Source: Meandrina meandrites
Lineage: Eukaryota > Cnidaria > Anthozoa > Scleractinia > Meandrinidae
DNA length: 64,000 bases
Reading direction: 5' to 3'
Assembly: GCA_963693305.1 (NCBI GenBank)
Contig: OY855914.1
Location: 14,616,699-14,680,698, forward strand
Shown: piece after piece, positions 47,668 through 57,858 of the stretch
Layout: every line of letters starts with the position of its first letter
How positions within the stretch are numbered: the first letter of the stretch is position 1
Made by a program: the position numbers and the translations under genes
The notes under the pieces: generated by a model
Databases searched by the model: none
The model's input: the letters and a program-made list of their open reading frames with translations, nothing else
What the model was told of the DNA's origin: nothing

Positions 47668-48399
47668 AACCCATATTTTCGAGAACTACTAAGGAATTAA
47701 AAGCCCGCAAAGGCGAAGTTTACTGCTATCCTGCGCAGTGAAGCTTTCAGTTAGCGGTATGCCCCTCGTTTGGAGTTCTCGCAACCGTTCATTCAGAATA
47801 CCGTTCTTTTTATGGCATACAAAAGTTAAAAAGCAGTCATACCATGAAAAGGTGAATTTTGGATTTTTCGTTCTTATGAGACTAGTGCCGCCGAATCACG
47901 TTTTCATTTCTTTTTTAAAAACTAAAACACTTTACATATCTTCAGAAACTCTTGATATCTCGACATCACAGTGCGAAGAAATAGAAAATGAACGATTAGG
48001 CCATGTTTGGAGCCAAGACTTACCAACAAAATGTTTGTCGGCTTATTCAAAATGGCGACCGGCCTAGAATCCTGAAGAGACTCTTTGGCATTTTCTCAAT
48101 CGAACCACACAGCGGCTTTCAGACCTTTCAGAGAGAAGTCAAGCGCTAGAAAGCTTCTTACAGTAGATGTATTTCTGATCTGAGGTATTCTTATGGCTCG
48201 ACTTCGGTAGCGATACTTTCATAGCACAACTAAGTTCTTTATTATAGGGAATAACACATTAATTGAAATTCTACGACGATTAACGGCCAAATCCAAACAC
48301 TCGCTATCTGTATAACTAAGGAAAGATTACGTGGAGATATATTTGACGGGAGAGGTCCATCTGCAGCCAAACTATCTGCCTGGCCCCGGTTGTTCAAAG

Positions 48400-48436
<37 letters not shown>

Positions 48437-48893
48437 GTGGATAGCGTAGTTTCTTTCGCCAACACTTATCCACTGGATAGCGATTTATCCGCTGGATAGC
48501 GTTATCCATCTTTTGAACAACCGGGGCCTGGCTGTGTTAATATTGCCTGTTTCCATGAGAAAGGCGGAGCACGCGTGGCACGCGTGATTGGAGAGATTTT
48601 CCTAGCGTGTAAAGTTTCGCACTCGCCTCGCGCGATTTACTAAGTGACGTCGCAGAAACACCTAACAATTTATGCTAAAATTAAAATTAAATCACTTTAT
48701 TTAAGTGTCAAAGTATTTAGCACTGTCGTTATAACTATGCTATAACTGAGACGGTCGAGACACCTTTTTAGCGACCTAATTAAAGGTTATTAAGGGTAAG
48801 CTCCCTTTCATTCCCTCCCCTGTTGTTTTCAACCAAGAATCATCATCCCTTGAGTATCGGAAGCAACCTCCTGAAACCACCGGCAGACTTGAC
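47668..48893 (+). repeat. Segmental duplication, copy A (MITE-interrupted)
   Basis: It begins AACCCATATTTTCGAGAACT and ends CCTCCTGAAACCACCGGCAG. The same order of blocks occurs in copy B (52255-53453) with high identity, interrupted by indels. Copy A has lost the start of the small secreted-type frame present in copy B and carries the 143-bp MITE at 48384-48526. Confidence 0.8.
48384..48526. mobile_element. 143-bp MITE with 5-bp target duplication
   Basis: The ends CCCCGGTTGTTCAAA and TTTGAACAACCGGGG are inverted. The interior is a nested set of TGGATAGCG/CGCTATCCA palindromes. CCTGG is duplicated on both sides (48379-48383, 48527-48531). Copy B of the segmental duplication has the same site without the element and a single CCTGG (about 53145), which is a direct empty-site proof of insertion. 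Confidence 0.93.
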
Positions 48894-49859
48894 TTAAATT
48901 GTTTAAACAAGTAGAAATCTCTTTTCTTAATTACTTAGCAACTCTCGTGCAAAGATTTAATAGTGAATGTCAGTAAAAATAGAAGAAAACGTGACCATGG
49001 TAAAAAAAAATATAACTATTTTGCTCCTACTTTGTCCAGTTGAAGGCTTACGGCAGAAAAACGGAAGCAGAATTTCTCTTCTCAAGGATCGAATTTTCCC
49101 GCTTTTTTGTTTCATGCTACACAGATGTTTAGACCACTGTGAAACTTTCCCAATTTTAATTGCATGGATTGACTGTTCCTAAGTCAACCTATGGCTAGTT
49201 ATGATTTCTATCTCTGATTATTTCTGAGCGAACTGAGCCTCGATTAAGTAGACACAATTTTGCCATATAAAGTTTAAAATAACCCAAATCCAGCGAGGCA
49301 AAAAGCTGACCGCTAGTAGTTCAAATCTTCTGATACTTTACCAAAGAGAGTCCCGTTATTGATTTTTAGGTTTACGGTTCAAATGTGGGGGATCTGGTAG
49401 CAATTTTGTATGAACGTCGATCACGCCTACGCATTACTCTTTACTGTATCAAGTCATTCTCGACCCCAATACCTTCGGTTTTTTTGTGTCAAGTCAGTTG
49501 CTGCAAATAATTTTCTACTAATGCGCATTACGAATCTCTTATTTGTACAACGACAACAATCAATGATCTATATATAAGATACTTAGGAGAAAAAATAACG
49601 ACATCGGGGTAATTCAAAATGTGTTTATTTACACTACTACCAGCTGATTGTCACATTATTTCCTGTTTTCACAGTAAACATATATTTCTTCGTTCTTTAT
49701 TAATAACTATTTTTCTAATTCGAATTACAATGATAAGATAAATGTTTCCTTCCTTCAATACAAAACGCAATGCCTAAAATCTTCTACTCACAAGGTCAAA
49801 ATGAAAATTTCTTCCTATATTCGATCATCTGTTTATTAAACGTTTCCTAAAACCTACAT
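48894..49859. other. Intergenic, 3' side of the homeobox gene
   Basis: AT-rich with no gene. Minus-strand polyadenylation-type AATAAA motifs occur (for example, rc of TTTATT at 49827-49836). Confidence 0.5.
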
Positions 49860-51998
49860 TTAGTACGGCTGGTATCTACGTAAGTCACGGCTGTACGATA
49901 GTCTTGCGGGCTCGGTTGGTCTCCTCTTGAACTGGTCCGGGTGGAACATGGATACCAGGAACGATGAACGGCTGCTAAACTGGTTTGACTTGAATGACGA
50001 GTAATGGAAGTCAGCTGTGATTGGTTGACTGCGAGGCTTATCTTCAGAACGGTTTTCCAGCGCTGGGTAGGACTTACGTTTAGCTTGCTTCCAGTGATCT
50101 GCATGGGACTGGATCAGAAACTGTGTTCTCTCACAAGGCTTGACTCTACTTGCAGGAAGCCCAAACTGGTTTGACGGGTTGGTGTGATTGACGGATGTCA
50201 CTTTTCTTTCTTCTTTTCTTGATTTTGCTCGTCGGTTCTGAAACCAATACTGAAAAGAAAACACAAATAAATCACAGTTAATTACATTCAGCTAAAAAAA
50301 ACACAATCAACCTGAAAGGGCTTGAAAGTTTTTCAACAATCAAACAAAAGCATTTAGAATGAAGTCACTTTTATTGAAATTGATGAAAAGAATTTGATAT
50401 GACGATAACCATTTTATGTTTCGATTTTGCTGCCAATTGCTCGTGTAGGATATGCCCGAATTACATAATTAAAAGGGGGTAGGTATGGCGGGAAATTAAA
50501 TGGTGCACTTCAAATTGATAACGCAACAGTCTTATTGTTGGTCAGCGTTGAAATTATCTAAAACCTTGCCACTTTAAATTGATAAACTCTGCGTATTTTT
50601 GTAAAAAATAAAAGCAATAAATTTTCACACAGATTGGTACTGACCAGATTAAAGAAAATAACCTACAGGAATAACTATTGTTTAGATTTAACACAAATTC
50701 TCAAGACTTCAATTAATAAAAGCCTATAAATACGGAGGGAGTCTTTATTGTTTGAAACCATTCATTTGAGTGTCGAAATGCGGCAAATAAATAATTCCGT
50801 TAACCACAAAAACTTTCACAACATGATTTTAAATTCCAACTCACCTTCAAACTTCTAGCTGGGATACCAAGTCTCTGCACCAGTTCCTTCTCATCTTCAC
50901 TCATCAAATATGGCCGCCGCTTGTACGCTCGTTCCAGCTCCCACACTTCAATCGGCGAGAAGGTCGTTCGCTGTCGCTTCTTCCTCGGTAGCTGCTCGGA
51001 ATGTGTCGATACTTGATCGGGTTCACTGTCACAATCGCTTGTGGAACTTGTGTTGTCGGAATAAGGAGGTAATCGTGGGCTGGTATTACTGTAGCTGTGT
51101 TGAGGACTTGCCATCTGACTGTAGTGACGGGATTGCACCAGCGCTGTTGACAAAACAAATGATAAATAATTGGACTGAGATTTGTTATAAAAGTGAATTT
51201 TAACTAACGCGTAAATTTAGCATCTGTTCGCTTTTAAATTTTTTAGTATTCGTGCATTAAATAAATACGATCAAGGACCCCCACATTTCTCCTTCTCCCA
51301 AACTTCCACTCCATGAAAATACGTTAAATGTCTTTTTTCTTAATTAAGCATTTCGAAATAAATGTATAATTATATTTGTTACTGAGAAACCAAATTCGTA
51401 CGCTAGAGAGAAAAGTATATACGGAAGCAGTACGCAAGCTTTAATTCTCGAAATTACCCATCCGCGGTCTTTATATTTTTCAGGTCTTTGCCACTAAAAT
51501 GGCACCCTGTCGTTTCAATGCATTGCAGTTCTTAGACCTTTGTGTCAATTCATTGAAAAACATATGCATTACCACTAGAAACTTTAAACATGATATTAGA
51601 ATTATAAGTGACCTCGACTCTACAACAGGCGTATGGAAATTTAACGGTCGGTTTTAGTTTTGACGAACTATGGTAGTATAACCACCCAACAGCAAAGTGT
51701 GCTTATGAGTAGAATGTAGCTATTAAGCTGTGTTAACAGAATAACAAAAGTTTAACTTACCAGAACATGTTGAATCTTGATGTGGTACGTCATTTTCCAG
51801 TCCCAGGATCTTGCTGATGGAGAAGTCGGTCAGTGACGGACGGAAGACTGGTGCCAAGGACGGAGCACGGATAGGGGGACTGGGTGAAACCACAGAGTCC
51901 ACAAGAGAAACAACTGATTTAAAGTAATGACGCTCCATTACAACTGAGCTAATAAACTTGTCACAGTAACTGCTGTACCAATTGAATGAATAACCCAT
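49860..51998 (-). CDS. PRD-class homeobox transcription factor, three exons
   Basis: Exons 51998-51761, 51143-50845 and 50249-49860 join in frame with AG/GT borders to give 308 residues. Exon 1 holds FSISKILGLE (about 59-68), an eh1-type motif expected to recruit Groucho-family corepressors. Exon 2 holds a Ser/Pro-rich linker and most of the homeodomain: RKKRQRTTFSPIEVWELERA with Arg5, Phe8 and Leu16, then Tyr25. Exon 3 opens with YWFQNRRAKSRK, giving Trp48, Phe49, Gln50, Asn51 and Arg53. The intron falls between homeodomain residues 46 and 47, a hallmark of PRD-class genes. Gln50 and the N-terminal eh1 motif recall HESX/ANF-like or related PRD-like repressors, but residue agreement is too loose to name an orthologue. 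It should act in the nucleus as a DNA-binding repressor. A TATAAATAA box lies only ~14 bp upstream of the first ATG, so Met21 (51938) may be the real start. Confidence 0.9.
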
Positions 51999-52011
51999 AC
52001 AACCACAAACC

Positions 52012-52020
52012 TTATTTATA
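52012..52020 (-). promoter_or_regulatory. TATA box of the homeobox gene
   Basis: TATAAATAA on the minus strand just upstream of the coding region. Blocks TCCGACAAA (52046-52054) and GCCGATAAC (52078-52086) further upstream are conserved at the left edge of the window. Confidence 0.6.
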
Positions 52021-52254
52021 CACTAATAGCCGTCAATCAAAGCGCTCCGACAAACACAATGGTCTTCGGCCGACACTGCCGATAACTAGAAAGTTCAACA
52101 ATTTCGCGCCGCTTAAAAGTGGTCGCAGAATTAAACAGTGGCCGCTCGTTTTATGATGTCTGGCCGACAAATGCAATTACTTTATTTCCGTTTGTCTTGT
52201 CGGACTGGCTTATTGCGTTTATGGCTTATTGCGAAATTAATAAGTTGTGCGACC

Positions 52255-53453
52255 AACCCATATTTTCGAGAACTACTAAGGAATTAAAGAAGAATTAAAG
52301 AGCCGTTAAAACCAAACAGAAATGTTGGCCTGAAAACTACACCGCATAAACTTAACAAGCTTTTGTGAAGCGCGGGGCCTGCAAAGACGAAGTTCGCTGC
52401 TATCCCGCGCAGTGAAGTTTTCAGTTAGCGGTATGCCCCTCTTCGGATCATTTCTTTTGGAGTTCCCGCAACCGTTCATTCTGAATACCGCTCTTTTTAT
52501 GGCATACAAAAGTTAAAAAGCAGTCATACCATGAAAAGGTGAATTTTGGACTTTTCGTTCTTATGAGACTAGTGCCGCGGAATCACTGTTTTCATTTCTT
52601 TTTGATTTTGAGTTTTTGTTTTGCAGCGGATATCTAGCTAACTCTTAGCCATTTACTGCCATTCAAAAGAGTTTTCGGCCGCCATTTTGACACTAGCGGT
52701 GTTTTAATGAGACAAAAGTTTTCTTTGTCGCCGCTTAGAAAAAATTAATGAGGAAAAACAAATACATTCAACTTTAAAACTAAAACACTTTACATGTCTT
52801 CAGAAACTCTTGATATCTCGACAGCGGCTTTCAGACCTTTCAGGGAGAAGTCTGAAGTATTCTTATGGCTCGACTTTCGTTGTGATATTTTCCTAGCACA
52901 ATTGAGCTCTTTATTTGAGGGAAAAATAAACCTGTTACATCATATAGACTCTTGGTTTTAGGCCATCGTAACTTGATTAAAAACAAGTAAAATGCGATTT
53001 TTCATAATGTTTATTGCCGTTGTTTGTTTCAAGTTTTCTACGACGATTTACGGCCAAAACCGAAACACTCGCTATCTGAAACTGAGGGAAGATTACGTGG
53101 AGATACATTTGACGGGACAGGTCCATCTGCAGCCAAACTATCTGCCTGGCTGGGTTAATATTGCCTGTTTCCGTGAGAAAGGCGGAGCACGCGTGGCACG
53201 CTGGCTGGAGAGATCGTCCTCGCGTGTCGAGTTTCGCACTCGTCTCGCGCGCTTTACCAAGTGACCTCGATTTATACTCGTAGTGAGACGTTTTGGACAC
53301 CTTTTAAACGATCCATTTAAAGGTTCTAATTAAGGGCATAGTTAGTATGTTAAGGGTAAGCTGCCTTTCTTTCCCTCCCCTGTTGTTTTCAACAAAGAAT
53401 CATCATCCCTTGAGTATCGGAAGCAACCTCCTGAAACCACCAACAGACTTGAC
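52255..53453 (+). repeat. Segmental duplication, copy B
   Basis: Direct-orientation copy of 47668-48893, on the other side of the homeobox gene. Shared landmarks are AACCCATATTTTCGAGAACT at the start, a GGTATGCCCCT block, GGCATACAAAAGTTAAAAAG, and the closing CATCATCCCTTGAGTATCGG. It lacks the 143-bp MITE. Confidence 0.8.
52992..53264 (+). CDS. Possible small secreted protein, unknown
   Basis: 90 residues: a clear signal-peptide-like start (MRFFIMFIAVVCFKF, cleavage near residues 21-22) followed by a basic, single-cysteine body (YVEIHLTGQVHLQPNYLPGW, REKGGARVARWLERSSSR). No family was recognised. The homologous region in copy A lacks the start and signal segment and is split by a MITE, so only this copy could be functional. 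It may instead be the first exon of a longer gene or chance. Confidence 0.35.
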   Translation: MRFFIMFIAVVCFKFSTTIYGQNRNTRYLKLREDYVEIHLTGQVHLQPNYLPGWVNIACFREKGGARVARWLERSSSRVEFRTRLARFTK

Positions 53454-55024
53454 AAAATTTAAATGTTTTCATTCAAGACAAAAAGTATCACAACTTGTTT
53501 TTTTCCAGGATTGTGTCAGTCTGTGTATTATCTCGCCCCAAAATTTGTTTCCAGTTGGTTCTTTAGTAAAGCAGGAAGAGCATGCGATTTTTCAGTGGTC
53601 AAGTTTCGGTAGTTTGGATAACAAACACATCTGTTTATCAAAGGTTTTCTTAAGTTCGTTCTCTGGATTATAAAGTTAGCGACTTAACACGTACGCTTAA
53701 CCAATTGAGAACTACGATTGGTAAGCCTTTCCGGCCGAGTAATCCTTTTTAAAAACATTTACGTTTATAATAATGAGTGACCTCTTTATCTAACACTTGT
53801 GATCGCTTTTGTCGGCGAAGCCAGTAGTACAACAACAACAACTTTATTACCAAAAAAAGACTTCATACAATGCTTTACGTTTTCTGCCAAGTGCGCGCCC
53901 AGCGCTTTGTTAGTATCATTTGTTATTATTTGTTCGGAGAGACTCAAAAATTAATATAAACTTTATATCTTGGCAGTGACATGTCGGTATTGTTCAAGGG
54001 TAGACTTGGCTTTTAAATCGCATTACTCGCCGAAGCAGCTAGCTTATTAGTTTGTTTAAAAAACAAAGCTAATCCTTTCCGGTTCGTTATCCCTCTTACG
54101 ATCACGATAAAAGACGTGCACCGGTTTTGTAGATGGGATTTTGTCCATACTGGGAATCATGAAGCGTTCCACTATTTTTCAGTAGTGTTTAAAAGGCTGG
54201 GAAACGTGGAAAATCCTACTGTCCTATTCCGACCGAAATATCTGGGTTGCGAAGTTTGCGTTAATAAAAAAATGAAAATAAACAAGAAATCACCACTGGA
54301 GAAATAAAAGCTCTTGTTTCTCATTACTCGTCAATGAATTGATGTCAATCACAAAATTGAATTGCGTTTTGTCGGTAGATATAACCCTATCAGTTGTTTA
54401 CTGAATATAAGCTTGGCTCGATTTCGAACTCATGATAGAAGACAAAACGAGCCGGCTATGTTAAATCTGGCTAAGAGCCAGCATTTTTTCCCTGGCATCT
54501 CTGTCTTGAGTTGTTCAAAACACGATTCAGAGCTAATCCGGGATTAGCGTGAATTTTGATTTCAGTTATTGTCTTTTCATCGAGGATTTCTGTTTATATT
54601 TTCTGTCCTCCAGTTTTGACGCTGTCTAATCTCAAACTCCACAAAACATATGAGCAATAATTAAAAACACTATCGCACAAGAGAAATTGAACAATCGATC
54701 AACTTTTAAATACCGGGTTAGCGTTAATCAGCTTTTCCAACTGAACCATCATTTAGAGTATGTTCCGAGAGTTTTTCGGTACATTAAAACAGTATCTCCT
54801 AGTTGATGATTTCTTTATTCTCACAACCTGCTTGTTTGCCAAAGTATTTTCTTAATATAATTTGCTTCGGTGTTGATTATTTGTAATTAATTAAGGCAAT
54901 AAAACATGATTTATTGCTCAATTTGCTAATTAAGTGTAACGAACTTAAATCTGCAAGGACCACCGTGACGAAATATAAGTACCGGATCCTTTAAATGTAG
55001 AAGCTCTAAATAGGTTATTTAAGA
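53454..55024. other. Intergenic
   Basis: No supported gene. Short frames have no recognisable content. A (CAA)n/TTTATTA-type retroelement tail-like stretch is seen near 53830. Confidence 0.5.
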
Positions 55025-55206
55025 AATAGACCACACTTTTCAGGGGTTTACCTGCGCAATTAATCTCCGCGGGATGTTGGGAGAACACGAGAAATGCTTG
55101 TAAATCACGTGACGTCAGGCGAGTGATTTACAAGCTTTTCGAGTGTTCTCTCAACATCCCAAAGGAGTTTATTGCGCTAACCCGCCCCTAAAAAGTGTGG
55201 TCTATT
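55025..55206. mobile_element. 182-bp palindromic MITE
   Basis: The left arm AATAGACCACACTTTT..AGGGG is mirrored by the right arm ending 55206. The arms of ~85 bp pair through the GAACAC and CTTGTAAATCAC segments around a CGTGACGTCA centre. Confidence 0.8.
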
Positions 55207-56348
55207 GCTTTTATGAACTAAAACAAAATGGGAATCTATTTTATATTTCGTGTTCAAGTGTCTTATTCTCAACATGTTCATCGAAATGAAGCGGTAAACC
55301 AATCAGAGAGGCTGAAAGAAAAAAAAAACACAGGTTCAGCTCCACAAAATCCACGAATCGACGCGAGGAAAACGTTTAGAAATTCGTTTAAAGCTGCAAA
55401 AGTCATAAGAGAGGAAAGGGAAAAGGTAACCGGTTAACGTAAGAATATCCGAGATAATGTTGAATGAAGAGATTTCCATGCCATTAAGTATAATCACAGA
55501 CCAGTGAAAGCGTAACTGTTTATTGTGTTCCTTCTCATATGATTGTTTTTGCGTTTTGTTTTTCTTTTCCTCCAGCTATAAGCTTTAAGCTTTATAGTTC
55601 TTTCGCTCCAACTGCGGTGGGCGGCAAATTCATTCTAGAGAACTACCCTCAGTAAATATTTATTATGATCATTTATGAGAATCATATCCTATGTTTTAAT
55701 TATCAAAGAGACCAAATAAACTAACGTTATTGAATTATTCCGGTCCTTACGCTTAGTGGAGCGTAGTGGCGCCTTGTCGGGAAGCGGGCTGAAGCGGCAG
55801 TTTACCGATACAATAAAACATAGGTTTTTGACCTTTTTGACCAATCAGAGTGCGCGTAGTATATCTGAGTTAGTTCATTAAACGAAACAAGCAAGGCTGA
55901 TTAAACAGTTGGGAATATATTTTCCAATATTTCGGAAGGCACGGCCTTCCTTCTTCAGGGTGTTACAGAGAATGACTCTAAAAGTTAGACGTTACGTATT
56001 TAAAATATGGGAAATACGATATAACAAGCAAATAATGACAAAAGACTAAACTAAGTGACGCGGCTAAGAAATAAGTAACGGTAGAAAAATTTAAAAAAAA
56101 AATTAAAGGGGCACACAGGTATTTATTTACATGATCAAGCCATCGTAATCAACGTTTCAAGACGTTTCGTCTAGAAACATAAACGCAAGCAATTTACATA
56201 TATCGAAAAAGTTTTGAGGTCTTTACTAATTTCTAGAATAGTGTGAGCTTCAAATGACTAACAGGGGGCCCTCACACCACGCTATGCGGTCATTTGGTGC
56301 GAGGTCTGGACCGCGTACAAGATAGCAAACTTGTAAAATTGTCTTTTT
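55207..56348. other. Intergenic left of the provirus
   Basis: No gene supported. The segment ~55905-55970 (AATATTTCGGAAGGCACGGC then CTTCTTCAGGGT) resembles retroelement-type flanks but is not assignable. Confidence 0.4.
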
Positions 56349-56550
56349 TGATGTGTGCATCTTCTGGGCTGACTGAGCTGTTTGATTGGTTCAATGAAGT
56401 CATGTGTTATTCTCTAACCAATAAGAACAAAGTTTGCTCTTATTGGTTAGAGAATGACACATGACTTGCTCTTATTGGTTAGACAATGACATATGACTTC
56501 ATTGAACCAATCAAACAGCTCAGTCAGCCCAGCAGATGCATGCACACATC
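56349..56550. repeat. Hairpin 1 at the left side of the provirus
   Basis: A ~202-bp inverted repeat with arms of ~85 bp: TGATGTGTGCAT..GGGCTGACTGAGCTG..TTGATTGGTTCAATGAAG on the left and its reverse complement on the right. The right half contains an extra 32-bp tandem duplication (56434-56465 and 56466-56497, TTGCTCTTATTGGTTAGA...). It is either a MITE or part of the viral terminus. Confidence 0.8.
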
Positions 56551-56608
56551 AAATTTTGTCTGGTGGCGATGCGTTGATTATGATTGGTTAAAATCAGGAA
56601 GGCTTCCT

Positions 56609-56810
56609 GAGTAGTAATATCGGAGTCTATCAAATACCACCTCGGGCGCACCCACCTAATTTTGCCTCTTTCCTAAGGTTTACACTAAGGATTTTCAACT
56701 TACCTCGCTCACAAGCTCGCTCGGTAAGTTGAAAACTTAGTGTAAACCAAGGAAAGAGGCAAAGGTGGGTGCTGCTCGGTAGTATTTGATAGACTCCGAT
56801 ATTACTACTC
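56609..56810. repeat. Hairpin 2 at the left side of the provirus
   Basis: A second ~202-bp inverted repeat. GAGTAGTAATATCGGAGTCT at the left is exactly mirrored at 56791-56810, and the inner arms (GCCTCTTTCC, GTTTACACTAAG, TCAACTTACC) pair around a short CTCGCTCACAAGCTCGCT centre. It ends 47 bp before the first viral frame. Confidence 0.85.
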
Positions 56811-56857
56811 GCAAGAGAAGGATGAAAAGGATGCCCATTTAGAGGAACGCAACATAA

Positions 56858-57253
56858 ATGTACAAACAAATGGGACGAGGAAGAAAAGGACTTCTATGCC
56901 AAAGTACAAAGAAAACCAAAATTTATAAAAACGGCCTGACAACGCCGCACGCAATATTTATCGCAGAACCTGACAACGGAGAAGAAAAAGACGCGCCAAT
57001 AAACATATCAGAACAGCTGCTCACAGCAATGAAAAAAATGAGTCCACAAGATTTAAAGAACACGCTAATAGCGCAGCAAGAAGAAGTGGAAGAAGTGGAT
57101 CTAAACGAGCAGGAAGAGTTTGATTTGACGGGCGCAGGAGAGCCAGTTTACGAAACTCCAATCATGACTTCACAGCTCTGCGGCAGAATAATGGCAAATG
57201 AGTTCAGCGCGGCACAGGTGGAGTACCTATTGAGAAAAGCGTTGAACGCTTAA
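56858..57253 (+). CDS. Viral hypothetical protein, acidic
   Basis: 131 residues, unrecognised. The N-terminus is basic (MGRGRKGLLC..KKTKIYKNG), the middle acidic (EEVEEVDLNEQEEFDLTGAG) and the C-terminus helical (AAQVEYLLRKALNA). Met5 is an alternative start. It is the leftmost viral gene, 47 bp right of hairpin 2. The motif EEFDL also occurs in the proline-rich virion-type protein at 60578-61474 (MEEFDLNNPF), a hint of a shared binding partner. Confidence 0.6.
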   Translation: MYKQMGRGRKGLLCQSTKKTKIYKNGLTTPHAIFIAEPDNGEEKDAPINISEQLLTAMKKMSPQDLKNTLIAQQEEVEEVDLNEQEEFDLTGAGEPVYETPIMTSQLCGRIMANEFSAAQVEYLLRKALNA

Positions 57254-57375
57254 TCAGGCGAACTGTCGACAATGGCTTCAACAGCCTGAGCCACAATCTG
57301 TCGGACATCAGCGGCCCAAACGGGGAAAGAAAGGTCTATGACGGCGCAGATGACAGCGTGAAACAGAACAATCAT
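57250..57375 (-). CDS. Possible 41-residue hydrophobic viral peptide
   Basis: A short minus-strand frame filling the only gap between two plus-strand viral genes. The N-terminal half is a membrane-segment-like stretch (MIVLFHAVICAVIDLSFPVW), followed by ADVRQIVAQAVEAIVDSSPD. Its ATG is preceded by TATATACC at 4-8 bp, like other viral starts here, and its stop overlaps the upstream gene's stop by four bases. No homologue is known to me; it may be chance. Confidence 0.35.
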   Translation of the reverse strand: MIVLFHAVICAVIDLSFPVWAADVRQIVAQAVEAIVDSSPD

Positions 57376-57430
57376 GGTATATAACCTTATTTTTTTGCAA
57401 TTAGAGCCAAACCAAAGAAAGTTGAAAGCG

Positions 57431-57856
57431 ATGGCAGAAGCAGCCGCAATACAAAATCTGAACTCGGGGCGAAAAAGGTCTTTAATAAAGAAGTTGCAAG
57501 TGGAGATAGCGAAAAAGTTGGAAGAGGACATAAAAAAGCATCAAGAAGCGGAGTACATTGAGTTTGAAGGGCATAAAATCAGGAAAACGTTGACCCAGCG
57601 TATACCGGGGACGAAGGAAGAGTGGGAAAAATACCAGCGGGATAAAAAGGCCTACGAAAATAAAAAACGAATCAGCTTCATAGAGAAAGTATTCTTCGAA
57701 GACGGGGCGCTAAAAGCGGATTTACCAAAGGAGAAAAAAAGTTGCGCAATCAGCCTAAAAGAAATGAACACAAACAGGGATCTGGACAGCTTCATAGATA
57801 AAGTTTTCTTCGAAGACGGCGCGCTGCAATTAGAGAAACGCAGCATAAGGAAATAA
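57431..57856 (+). CDS. Viral hypothetical protein with duplicated FIxKVFFEDGAL motif
   Basis: An open frame begins at 57374, but the Met at 57431 (MAEAAAIQNLNSGRKR) leaves room for the divergent promoter and is preferred, giving 141 residues. A basic N-terminus is followed by a charged helix (EIAKKLEEDIKKHQEAEYIE). The C-terminal half contains two copies of SFI(E/D)KVFFEDGAL about 37 residues apart, the DNA repeats lying near 57677-57715 and 57788-57826. No family was recognised. It is followed two bases later by the next gene, so the two are probably co-transcribed. Confidence 0.6.
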   Translation: MAEAAAIQNLNSGRKRSLIKKLQVEIAKKLEEDIKKHQEAEYIEFEGHKIRKTLTQRIPGTKEEWEKYQRDKKAYENKKRISFIEKVFFEDGALKADLPKEKKSCAISLKEMNTNRDLDSFIDKVFFEDGALQLEKRSIRK

Positions 57857-57858
57857 AC

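Noticed and set aside
55905..55970. Possible Penelope terminal repeat (TTTCGGAAGG...CTTCTTCAGGG)
   Set aside because: Only a weak resemblance; no coding remnant or partner repeat found nearby.
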